From MGR-bin208 sp043779285 (GTDB taxonomy: Bacteria > Bacteroidota > Bacteroidia > Chitinophagales > Chitinophagaceae): 5,108 nucleotides of DNA. Made by a program: the position numbers and the translations under genes. The notes beneath the pieces were generated by a model. The model saw nothing but the letters and a program-made list of their open reading frames with translations. It was not told the origin of the DNA and searched no databases. The stretch spans positions 1-5,108 of the forward strand of contig JAYWEL010000087.1 of NCBI GenBank assembly GCA_043779285.1. Direction: 5' to 3'. This document shows positions 1-5,084 of the stretch, piece by piece (the first letter of the stretch is position 1; each line of letters opens with the position of its first letter).

Positions 1-50
1 GGGGGGGTTGCGCACCCCCCCCCCGGCGGGCCGCCCTGGTTGGTGGGGAC
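1..50. other. GC-rich low-complexity window edge, possible assembly artefact
   Basis: The first 50 bases are almost entirely G and C, with a run of seven G, a short spacer and a run of ten C, followed by GGCGGG-type sequence. The composition changes abruptly to AT-rich DNA at about position 50. The G and C runs could fold on themselves. Such a sharp edge in an AT-rich genome is more like a contig end built from noisy or repeat sequence than a real promoter, so no promoter is assigned to the first gene from it. That it is an artefact is inference. Confidence 0.5.
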
Positions 51-96
51 AATTTTAATGCACCCTTATTTTCAAAGCCTATTCAATTACCGATAT

Positions 97-756
97 ATGA
101 ACTGTCTTTTTATTGCTGCTACTATTGCCGAAATAAAACCATTTATAAATTATTGCAGAATAAATAATGAAAAGATTCCTGCCAATTTTGAAATTGATTT
201 TTTAATAACCGGGGTTGGCATGTTGCAGACAACTTATTCGCTTACCCGACATTTTTACATTAAAAAACCAGACCTGGTCATTCAGGCAGGTGTTGCCGGA
301 TGTTTCGATAAAAAACAAGAATTAACCAAAACTTGGATCGTGAAAAAGGATTTAATGGCCGATTTGGGAGTTGATGAAAAAGAGGGCTATTCAGATGTTT
401 TTGATTTGAAATTAATAAAACCGAATAATCCTCCATTTTCGAAAAAATGGCTTTTCAACCCGTATCATCATCTTATCGATTCTTTTCAGATACCATCCGT
501 TTCGGCCATTTCTGTGAATGAAATAACTACGTCAAAAAAAAGAATAGCTGTTCTGAAAGTAAAATATGACCCTTTATTGGAAAGTATGGAAGGAGCCGCC
601 TTACATTATACCTGCTTAAAAGAAAATATTCCATTTATTCAAATCCGAAGTACATCAAATTATATTGGTGAACGGAATAAATTGAAATGGAAATTAAAAG
701 AAGCCCTAAAAAACCTGAACCTGGAACTGATCCAGTTCGTTGAATTAAATAGTTAA
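97..756 (+). CDS. mqnB: Futalosine hydrolase MqnB
   Basis: Cytosolic nucleosidase of the futalosine (alternative) menaquinone pathway. It releases hypoxanthine from futalosine to give dehypoxanthine futalosine. The 219-residue product is about the usual length and has the purine/nucleoside phosphorylase-MTAN fold signature: an N-terminal strand (LFIAAT, residues 4-9), a GVG turn (39-41), QAGVAG (63-68) and the ribose-binding block ESMEGAA (162-168). The C-terminal RSTSNYIGERN (184-194) carries S-N where MTA/SAH nucleosidases carry S-D. From memory, S-N is typical of futalosine hydrolases. The ATG at 97 is chosen because homology begins with MNCLFIAAT; the frame stays open to a TTG at 40, but those extra residues look unrelated and run into the suspicious GC-rich edge. 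The stop lies 27 nt before mqnD on the same strand, in the same frame, which supports an mqnB-mqnD operon. Product certainty is high; only the start is slightly open (ATG 58 is an alternative). Confidence 0.93.
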   Translation: MNCLFIAATIAEIKPFINYCRINNEKIPANFEIDFLITGVGMLQTTYSLTRHFYIKKPDLVIQAGVAGCFDKKQELTKTWIVKKDLMADLGVDEKEGYSDVFDLKLIKPNNPPFSKKWLFNPYHHLIDSFQIPSVSAISVNEITTSKKRIAVLKVKYDPLLESMEGAALHYTCLKENIPFIQIRSTSNYIGERNKLKWKLKEALKNLNLELIQFVELNS

Positions 757-783
757 CGATCTTTACTTTCAAAAAATAAAAAA

Positions 784-1635
784 TTGAGACTCAGCATTGG
801 ATTCAGCCCTTGCCCGAACGATACGTTTATTTTTGATGCGTTGATTAATCAAAAAATAAATACCGGCGAATTTAGTTTCGACTTGGTTATGGCCGAAGTG
901 GAAACCCTTAATACTTGGGCATTGGAAGGCAAACTGGATATTACTAAATTAAGTTTGCCTGCATATTTCAGATCGATGAATCATTATCATTTATTAAAAT
1001 CAGGCAGCGCATTGGGTAAATCGGTTGGCCCGCTGTTGATTGCTAATCAAGAAATAAGCTTGGAACAATTTACCTTTCAAAAAACAACGGTTGCAGTACC
1101 CGGTTTAAATACTACGGCTAATCTGTTATTAGATTTTGCTTTGCCGGGAATTGAGCATAAAATTTTTCTGCGTTATGATGAAATTGAAAATTATCTGTTA
1201 ACAGAAAGTTTAAATCCAAAATTCGGTGTGCTCATTCACGAAAACCGTTTCACCTATCAGCAAAAAGGATTTTTTAAAGTGCTTGACCTGGGCGATTATT
1301 GGGAAACAAAAATGAATGTGCCCATTCCACTTGGAAGTATTGCAATCAAAAAATCAATACCTGTTCAAGTTGCCGAAAGGATTGAAACGCTTATTCAAAA
1401 CAGTCTTCAATATGCCTGGCAACATTATCCTTACCTGTCTAAATTTGTAAAAGAAAATTCACAAGAAATGGAAGAGGATATCATGCGTAAACACATTCAA
1501 CTTTATGTAAATGAATATAGTATGGATATAGGCGATCAGGGTAGAATTGCCATTGATAAACTTTATGCTACATTTCAAAAAAACAGTTTAAATAATAAAC
1601 CCGATAGTTCATCCTCCCTATTCAGCAATTCGTAA
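784..1635 (+). CDS. mqnD: 1,4-dihydroxy-6-naphthoate synthase MqnD, TTG start
   Basis: Converts cyclic dehypoxanthine futalosine to 1,4-dihydroxy-6-naphthoate, the naphthoquinone ring precursor of menaquinone; cytosolic. The 283-residue product has the periplasmic-binding-protein-like fold of the MqnA/MqnD family. Visible landmarks are SPCPNDTFIFDAL (8-20), DITKLS (52-57), SGSALGKSVGPLL (73-85), VAVPGLNTTANLLL (103-116), FGVLIHENRFTY (147-158) and IPLGSIAIKK (181-190). His152 in the HENRF motif matches the histidine proposed as the catalytic base in the Thermus enzyme. The TTG start at 784 is essentially forced: homology begins right there, and between the in-frame mqnB stop (754-756) and 784 there is no ATG, GTG or other TTG. 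The leader is A-rich with no Shine-Dalgarno site, as is usual in Bacteroidota. The last 16 or so residues (Asn/Ser-rich, after about 267) look like a poorly conserved tail. Very likely co-transcribed with mqnB. Confidence 0.95.
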   Translation: MRLSIGFSPCPNDTFIFDALINQKINTGEFSFDLVMAEVETLNTWALEGKLDITKLSLPAYFRSMNHYHLLKSGSALGKSVGPLLIANQEISLEQFTFQKTTVAVPGLNTTANLLLDFALPGIEHKIFLRYDEIENYLLTESLNPKFGVLIHENRFTYQQKGFFKVLDLGDYWETKMNVPIPLGSIAIKKSIPVQVAERIETLIQNSLQYAWQHYPYLSKFVKENSQEMEEDIMRKHIQLYVNEYSMDIGDQGRIAIDKLYATFQKNSLNNKPDSSSSLFSNS

Positions 1636-1662
1636 TTTTTAAAAATGATTTTCTATAATTAG

Positions 1663-1752
1663 AATTTCAATGACGGATTCAATTTTGGGATCAACTATCG
1701 TTTTGGCTCGAAACTGAATAATTTCATTAACCCAAGGTTTGAAAATAACTGA
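1663..1752 (+). pseudogene. Possible remnant of an outer-membrane beta-barrel C-terminus
   Basis: After the mqnD stop and a further TAG at 1660, the same frame stays open for 29 codons with no start codon and ends at TGA 1750-1752. The translation includes DGFNFGINYRFGSKL, with the alternating aromatic/polar pattern and the NYRFG ending often seen in the last strands of Bacteroidota outer-membrane beta-barrel proteins. Nothing upstream of it is barrel-like, so if real it is only the tail of a deleted gene. The stretch is short and could be chance; the call rests on pattern alone. It occupies most of the gap between mqnD and the convergent aminotransferase gene, in which no clear terminator hairpin was found. 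Confidence 0.25.
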
Positions 1753-1770
1753 TAGTATTTGACTACTCTT

Positions 1771-2607
1771 TTAAGCCAAATCTTTTAAAAACAAATGATA
1801 CAATTTTTTAGAAATCAGATTTTCATTCTTTTTTGTTTCAAATTCACTAACCCAGCGGATTCCTTTAATAGCATTGGTCAGAAAAACCTCATCGGCTTCC
1901 ATAAGCTCCATCCGGGTTAATGGTTTTTCATAAAAACGGATTCCTGTTTCCTTAAATTTATTGAGCAGGAATTTTCGCACTACCCCATCTATACATCCTT
2001 CAGACAATGAAGGAGTATAAATTACTTCATCCTTAATCCAAAAAACATTGGCTATTGAGGACTCTACTATACGCTCCTGATTATTCAATAACAACGCATC
2101 ATCTTTTAGCCCTTCTTTTGCAAAAATAGACGCCATTACATAGGGCAAATAATTAGCCGATTTTAAATTTGAAAATTTGTCCATACTTATCCGTGCATCG
2201 GGATAAATACAGATATTTAAACCGGTTTCATTGTATAGATATACATCTTCTTCCAATCCAGTTGCTTCAATCAAATAATGAAAATGAATAGACTCATTTT
2301 CATTATTACTTTTATTTCTGTAAAAACTTAAACGTAACCTGCCAGAATTGTTGCATAAATTATTCAGGCATAATTCCACGATTTTCATTTTTATTTCATT
2401 AAAAATGGAAACAGTCATATCTCCAAAGCCTAGCAGTTTGAAGCTATTAATGATCCTTTCCTCATGCAATTTCTCGAACAAGATCATTCCATTTCTTATT
2501 CGCATAGTTTCAAAAAATCCGTCACCATATCTGAAACTCCTGTTATTGTAATGAAATACAGGTTCTTCCGAATCTAGAAATTCTCCATTTAAAACAATCT
2601 TTGTCAT
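1771..2607 (-). CDS. pabC: Class IV PLP-dependent enzyme, probable 4-amino-4-deoxychorismate lyase
   Basis: A 278-residue cytosolic PLP enzyme of fold type IV. The most likely reaction is cleavage of aminodeoxychorismate to p-aminobenzoate plus pyruvate for folate; branched-chain or D-amino-acid aminotransferase is the alternative. Landmarks: FRYGDGFFET (25-34), HEERI with Arg51 for the PLP phosphate region (48-52), NLKSANYLP (147-155) with Lys149 as the expected Schiff-base lysine, VESSIANVFW (181-190) with Glu183 as the expected ring-nitrogen contact, YTPSLSEGCIDGVVRK (197-212) and ADEVFLTNAIKGI (238-250). The last motif, with LTNA rather than a GTA-type turn, favours the lyase. The start at 2607 gives MTKIVLNGEFLD, the normal family beginning; the frame also opens at 2643, but that ATG lies inside a terminator stem and its extra 12 residues look non-protein. 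The gene follows response regulator 1 by 63 nt on the same strand, but the terminator between them argues for separate transcription. Family is certain, substrate is not. Confidence 0.85.
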   Translation of the reverse strand: MTKIVLNGEFLDSEEPVFHYNNRSFRYGDGFFETMRIRNGMILFEKLHEERIINSFKLLGFGDMTVSIFNEIKMKIVELCLNNLCNNSGRLRLSFYRNKSNNENESIHFHYLIEATGLEEDVYLYNETGLNICIYPDARISMDKFSNLKSANYLPYVMASIFAKEGLKDDALLLNNQERIVESSIANVFWIKDEVIYTPSLSEGCIDGVVRKFLLNKFKETGIRFYEKPLTRMELMEADEVFLTNAIKGIRWVSEFETKKNENLISKKLYHLFLKDLA

Positions 2608-2610
2608 CGT

Positions 2611-2650
2611 TAAAAATAAAAAAAAGTGCCATGATATTACCATGGCACTT
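2611..2650 (-). terminator. Strong intrinsic terminator after response regulator 1
   Basis: A perfect 10-bp inverted repeat (AAGTGCCATG at 2624-2633, CATGGCACTT at 2641-2650) encloses a 7-nt loop. Read on the - strand it is followed directly by a U-rich tract (eight T, then A and five T, 2625 down to about 2612). It lies 20 nt after the stop of response regulator 1, as expected for a rho-independent terminator of that gene. Its T-tract ends only a few bases before the ATG (2607) of the downstream aminotransferase-fold gene. Confidence 0.92.
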
Positions 2651-2670
2651 AATGATTATATAAGTTTTCT

Positions 2671-3348
2671 TTATTGTGGTTGTTCTAATATTCCGGCTTT
2701 AACCGCAAACATCACCAAACCAGCCATTGACTTGGTGCCGGTTTTTGTTTTAAGCTTATCCCTGATTGCCTCAACAGTCCGAGGGCTTAAATCCACCATA
2801 TCGGCTATTTCCTTGGTGCTTTTTTCTTCACACATTAATTTCAAAATATTGACTTCCTTTTCAGATAAGTTTACGTCATGCTGCACAGAAGGCTCTTCAA
2901 AACGCTTGTTACGAAGACCACTTAAGAGAGCTTTATTGGTTAGTTCGTTAAAATAAAACTCCTGTTCATAGCATGTTTTAATTGCCTGGTAAATAGATTC
3001 GGAATCCGAGTCTTTGGTTAAATAACTATTTGCACCAATTTCCATCATCTTTGATATCATCGAGTGGTCATTATGCATGGATAACATAATTACCTTAATT
3101 TCCGGATACAGCCTTTTTACTTCCGGAAGAGTTGTCAATCCATCCATGATGGGCATTTGAATATCCAGTAACAATACATCCGGTTGAATATGCTTTAAAA
3201 GATTCAACAACTGCATCCCATTTTCTGCTTCTCCAATCATCTGAATGTTTTTTCGGCTAGATAAAGAGGTTTTAACTCCTGTACGGAATAAGGCGTGATC
3301 GTCGGCAATGACTACTTTAATCATGTTATTATTTTCAATGTTTTTCAT
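2671..3348 (-). CDS. NarL/FixJ-family response regulator (receiver plus LuxR-type HTH), copy 1
   Basis: Cytosolic two-component response regulator, 225 residues. The N-terminal receiver domain (about 9-130) has the acidic pair Asp16-Asp17 (VIADDH), the phosphoacceptor Asp62 (LLDIQMP), the switch Ser90 (VIMLSM) and Lys112 (YLTK), so it should be phosphorylatable. A linker (EFYFNELTNKALL, 130-142) leads to a LuxR-type helix-turn-helix (about 160-220) with LSEKEVNILKLM and the recognition helix SPRTVEAIRDKL. The ATG at 3348 is chosen; ATG 3324 (217 residues, beginning MIKVVIADDH) is equally plausible. An opening at 3414 adds residues unlike the family and probably covers the promoter region. It is a clear paralogue of the regulator at 3878-4534, matching it over the full length including the linker. 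No histidine kinase is in the window, so the signal and partner cannot be read. A terminator follows 20 nt after the stop, and candidate operator sites lie upstream at 3480-3528. Confidence 0.93.
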   Translation of the reverse strand: MKNIENNNMIKVVIADDHALFRTGVKTSLSSRKNIQMIGEAENGMQLLNLLKHIQPDVLLLDIQMPIMDGLTTLPEVKRLYPEIKVIMLSMHNDHSMISKMMEIGANSYLTKDSDSESIYQAIKTCYEQEFYFNELTNKALLSGLRNKRFEEPSVQHDVNLSEKEVNILKLMCEEKSTKEIADMVDLSPRTVEAIRDKLKTKTGTKSMAGLVMFAVKAGILEQPQ

Positions 3349-3428
3349 AGTTAGAATTTTAATGGTTTTGATTAGGATGATATTGGATATATATTCTACT
3401 ATGCAAAATGACAACTAATTGTTGATTA

Positions 3429-3440
3429 TTCTATAGTAAA
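3429..3440 (-). promoter_or_regulatory. 12-nt motif shared upstream of both response regulators (copy 1)
   Basis: TTCTATAGTAAA on the + strand (TTTACTATAGAA in the direction of the gene) lies 81 nt upstream of the chosen start of regulator 1. The identical 12 bases occur 36 nt upstream of regulator 2, at 4570-4581. It contains a TATAG core that could be part of a promoter or a shared binding site. The function is inference; the identity is seen directly. Confidence 0.35.
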
Positions 3441-3479
3441 ACTACCCTTTTTATATGTGTAGGAAAGTACTGTTATACG

Positions 3480-3528
3480 TACCTGATTAGGTATACCTAC
3501 GAATAAGTACCGTAACCTTTCTTAGGTA
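3480..3528. promoter_or_regulatory. Cluster of inverted TACCT/AGGTA half-sites, candidate operator
   Basis: Four TACCT half-sites occur within 49 bases: TACCT at 3480-3484, AGGTA at 3489-3493, TACCT at 3494-3498 and AGGTA at 3524-3528. The first two form TACCT-gatt-AGGTA. The second and third fall in a perfect 12-bp palindrome, TAGGTATACCTA (3488-3499). NarL-type regulators commonly bind inverted heptamers beginning TAC, so a site for a LuxR-type regulator, perhaps one of the two encoded here, is plausible. It lies about 130-180 nt upstream of regulator 1, between it and the putative + strand transcript that ends at 3844. No known consensus was matched exactly. Confidence 0.4.
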
Positions 3529-3555
3529 TTCAGCGAAATGAAATGGCCAAAATGA

Positions 3556-3717
3556 GTAATTACTGCTTACAAAAAACAGGGCACTAATGCGATTGATTCG
3601 CTAAAAGAACATGCCTATCTTTATATTAGAAAGTTGATCAAAAAAACATCCAAGTCCAATTTATCCTTTGATATAGTAAACCGTTTCCTGAATCTATGTA
3701 ATAACCATGTAGTTTGA
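3556..3717 (+). other. 53-codon open stretch without a start codon, possible sigma-factor fragment
   Basis: Between TGA 3553-3555 and TGA 3715-3717 the + strand is open for 53 codons and reads like a helical protein, with QGTNAIDSLKEHAYLYIRKL near the front and SFDIVNRFLNLCNN near the end. The spacing of the G-x-x-A-x-x-x-L block, the Y-x-x-x-R block and a D-I-V-x-x-F-L-x-L block resembles the beginning of region 2 of Bacteroidota ECF sigma factors. There is no ATG, GTG or TTG in a position to start it. It may be a fragment of a decayed gene, part of a non-coding transcript, or chance. It sits before the + strand terminator at 3818-3844, which suggests this strand is transcribed. Confidence 0.25.
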
Positions 3718-3817
3718 TTGATCTCCTTTTTGCAAAGCCTCGTTTTAATATATCCATATCCTAAAGAACTGAAGAAGATCTCCAATCCTTGAAAAGCACT
3801 AAATAATAAAACATTTA

Positions 3818-3844
3818 AAGATCACTGTTGTGGTCTTTTTTTTT
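3818..3844 (+). terminator. Intrinsic terminator on the + strand with no known gene before it
   Basis: AAGATCAC (3818-3825), a TGTT loop and GTGGTCTT (3830-3837) form an 8-bp stem with one G-U wobble, followed by a run of nine T (3836-3844). The orientation is + strand: on the other strand the wobble becomes an A-C mismatch and only a mixed AT tail follows. It therefore would not be the best terminator for response regulator 2, which reads on the - strand and stops at 3878. It implies a + strand transcript arising in about 3420-3810. Confidence 0.68.
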
Positions 3845-3877
3845 ATTATCCCTGATCTATTTAAAAAGAATTTGAAT

Positions 3878-4534
3878 TTATTCCAGCAACTTGTTACGCA
3901 TGGCATACATAACCAGGCCGGCAATGGTTTTTGAACCAACTTTTTGTTTCATGTTCTGCCTGATTGTTTCGATTGTACGTGGGCTCAGAAAAACTTCTTT
4001 CGAGATATCTTCAGTCGTTTTATCTTCCGCAATCAGCTTTAATATTTTAATTTCTTTTTCAGAAAATTTTACCGGGTTGGGATAAAATGACCGGGCAGCT
4101 TTTTTATGCTGCAGTTTCATCAGCACTGCTTTATTTACAAGGTCATTGAAATAAAACTCATCATTCATACAAGTAAGTATAGCCTGGTATATTTCTTCCG
4201 GATCGGTGGTTTTAGTCAGATATGCATTAGCTCCCATTTCCATCATCTTGGTAATCATCTCCTGGTCATCATACATGGTCAATACGATAATCTTTACATT
4301 TTCATGTTCCTTTTTGATGAAATTTATGGCATTGATTCCATCCATTTCTGGCATCCTGATATCCATCAGCAAAATATCTGGCTCTTTTATCTTAAGTTTA
4401 TGCAATACCTCTTTTCCATCTTCAGCTTCCCAAAGGATGTTTAAAAATTCCTTATCCTTTAAAGCCATTTTAATTCCATCTCTGAAAATTTTATGATCGT
4501 CGGCGATGGCTAGTTTTATTTGATCTAAACGCAT
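3878..4534 (-). CDS. NarL/FixJ-family response regulator (receiver plus LuxR-type HTH), copy 2
   Basis: Cytosolic response regulator of 218 residues. The receiver domain (about 5-125) has Asp12-Asp13 (IADDH), phosphoacceptor Asp58 (LLMDIRMP), switch Thr86 (IIVLTM) and Lys108 (YLTK), all intact. A linker (EFYFNDLVNKAVL, 126-138) joins it to a LuxR-type HTH (about 156-215) with FSEKEIKILKLI and recognition helix SPRTIETIRQNM. The ATG at 4534 places the first strand at residues 6-11, normal for the family, so this start is secure. It aligns end to end with regulator 1 but differs at many HTH positions, so the two probably have overlapping but not identical targets. The gap to regulator 1 is 529 nt, so they are probably not one operon. 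A 12-nt motif shared with regulator 1 lies 36 nt upstream. No kinase is adjacent. Confidence 0.95.
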   Translation of the reverse strand: MRLDQIKLAIADDHKIFRDGIKMALKDKEFLNILWEAEDGKEVLHKLKIKEPDILLMDIRMPEMDGINAINFIKKEHENVKIIVLTMYDDQEMITKMMEMGANAYLTKTTDPEEIYQAILTCMNDEFYFNDLVNKAVLMKLQHKKAARSFYPNPVKFSEKEIKILKLIAEDKTTEDISKEVFLSPRTIETIRQNMKQKVGSKTIAGLVMYAMRNKLLE

Positions 4535-4569
4535 TAATTATTGGGGTTGGTAATTCAATATAAAGGCTT

Positions 4570-4581
4570 TTCTATAGTAAA
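4570..4581 (-). promoter_or_regulatory. 12-nt motif shared upstream of both response regulators (copy 2)
   Basis: The same 12 bases as at 3429-3440 (TTTACTATAGAA in the gene direction), here ending 36 nt before the ATG of regulator 2, a distance suitable for a promoter element or an operator close to the transcription start. The Bacteroidota -7 consensus (TAnnTTTG) is not seen nearby in exact form, so the promoter role is unproven. Confidence 0.35.
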
Positions 4582-4681
4582 CGAAATTAAAGTTTTTTTT
4601 ATCAAGTAATTCATTGATTATAAAGTTTTTATTAATCTGGATTTTTATACAATTTCAATGCATTAAATGACTGATTTTTAA

Positions 4682-4703
4682 GCCCTGCCTTGAAAGGCAG
4701 GGC
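4682..4703. repeat. REP-like hairpin 1
   Basis: A perfect 10-bp inverted repeat, GCCCTGCCTT (4682-4691) and AAGGCAGGGC (4694-4703), is separated by two bases. It has no T-tract on either side, so it is not a typical intrinsic terminator. It is the first of three compact hairpins in 110 bases and stands out as GC-rich in an AT-rich intergenic stretch, about 150 nt upstream of response regulator 2. Confidence 0.75.
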
Positions 4704-4741
4704 AATGGATGGTATGCCAATAGATTGCAGCACATCAATTG

Positions 4742-4761
4742 CACCGCTCTTTAGAGCGGTG
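4742..4761. repeat. REP-like hairpin 2
   Basis: A perfect 9-bp inverted repeat, CACCGCTCT (4742-4750) and AGAGCGGTG (4753-4761), has a TT centre. It has the same architecture as hairpin 1 (GC-rich arms, two-base centre) but unrelated arm sequence, and no T-tract follows on either strand. Confidence 0.75.
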
Positions 4762-4779
4762 ATTCAGTAAAAATATTCC

Positions 4780-4791
4780 TGGCTTTAGCCA
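4780..4791. repeat. REP-like hairpin 3 (short)
   Basis: TGGCT (4780-4784) and AGCCA (4787-4791) flank a TT centre. It shares the CTTTAG core with hairpin 2, and its position 18 nt after hairpin 2 suggests it belongs to the same element. Taken alone, a 5-bp stem would be weak evidence. Confidence 0.45.
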
Positions 4792-4873
4792 AATAGATTT
4801 ATTATGCTAATATCCAGTTTAGATTTTTATAAAGACTCTGCTTAGAATGGACGGGATATGAATGAAAGAGATT

Positions 4874-4895
4874 ATACCGCTTATAAACAGTAAAT
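4874..4895 (+). repeat. 22-nt direct repeat, copy 1
   Basis: The copy begins ATACCGCTTATA and ends CAGTAAAT. It is identical over 22 nt to 5011-5032, 137 nt downstream. Bases on either side differ, so 22 nt is the full exact match. Confidence 0.85.
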
Positions 4896-5010
4896 CAAGA
4901 TGGTATTATATTTCTAACTCTATGCCTATTCTTACAAAAATTATTTTAATTTAGCAGCTTCAAAGTTCTTCCAATAAAACAGCCGCATTATTCATTCGCT
5001 ACAATAAATA

Positions 5011-5032
5011 ATACCGCTTATAAACAGTAAAT
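5011..5032 (+). repeat. 22-nt direct repeat, copy 2
   Basis: Exact second copy of the repeat at 4874-4895. Its first seven bases (ATACCGC) also pair with GCGGTAT at 5051-5057, which could form a 7-bp stem with a 33-nt loop. Confidence 0.85.
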
Positions 5033-5084
5033 AGTCCAATGCGCTTTTCTGCGGTATAATACCATCTAAGATTTACACATAGTC

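Larger units (their letters stand above)
4871..5067. repeat. MITE-like modular repeat with direct and inverted copies
   Basis: About 200 nt without a gene, built from repeated modules. A 22-nt direct repeat occurs at 4874-4895 and 5011-5032. ATTATACCGC at 4871-4880 has its exact inverse GCGGTATAAT at 5051-5060. AGATGGTATTATA at 4898-4910 has its exact inverse at 5055-5067. The 10-bp inverted ends would bound a 190-bp unit resembling a small non-autonomous element, but no target-site duplication is obvious at the edges. No protein-coding potential is seen inside. Confidence 0.6.

Noticed and set aside
40..96. N-terminal extension of mqnB from TTG 40 or ATG 58
   Set aside because: Family similarity starts at MNCLFIAAT (97), and the added residues run back into the doubtful GC-rich edge.
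658..663. Asn188 of MqnB in place of the nucleosidase catalytic Asp as a sign of inactivity
   Set aside because: S-N in this motif is, as recalled, normal in futalosine hydrolases, and the rest of the protein is intact.
1636..1770. Terminator between the convergent mqnD and aminotransferase-fold genes
   Set aside because: Only a 4-bp TAGT/ACTA stem was found near 1753-1765, too weak to call.
2608..2643. Longer aminotransferase-fold protein starting at 2643
   Set aside because: The ATG lies in the terminator stem and the added residues are translated T-tract (Phe/Leu-rich), unlike the family N-terminus.
2348..2956. + strand open frames at 2348-2551 and 2642-2956
   Set aside because: They are antisense shadows of the aminotransferase-fold gene and regulator 1, with no recognisable domains.
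3349..3414. Longer regulator 1 starting at 3414
   Set aside because: The extra residues do not resemble receiver domains, and the AT-rich DNA is more likely leader or promoter.
3387..3414. TTGTCA and TATATC 17 nt apart on the - strand before regulator 1
   Set aside because: It resembles an E. coli sigma-70 promoter only loosely, and Bacteroidota use a different consensus (TTTG and TAnnTTTG), which is not seen here.
3891..4496. + strand open frames opposite regulator 2
   Set aside because: They lie entirely antisense to a well-supported gene, and their Ser/Ile/Phe-rich composition is typical of reverse-strand reading.
4874..5032. CRISPR array suggested by the 22-nt direct repeat
   Set aside because: Only two copies, a 115-nt spacer, no further repeats and no cas genes.
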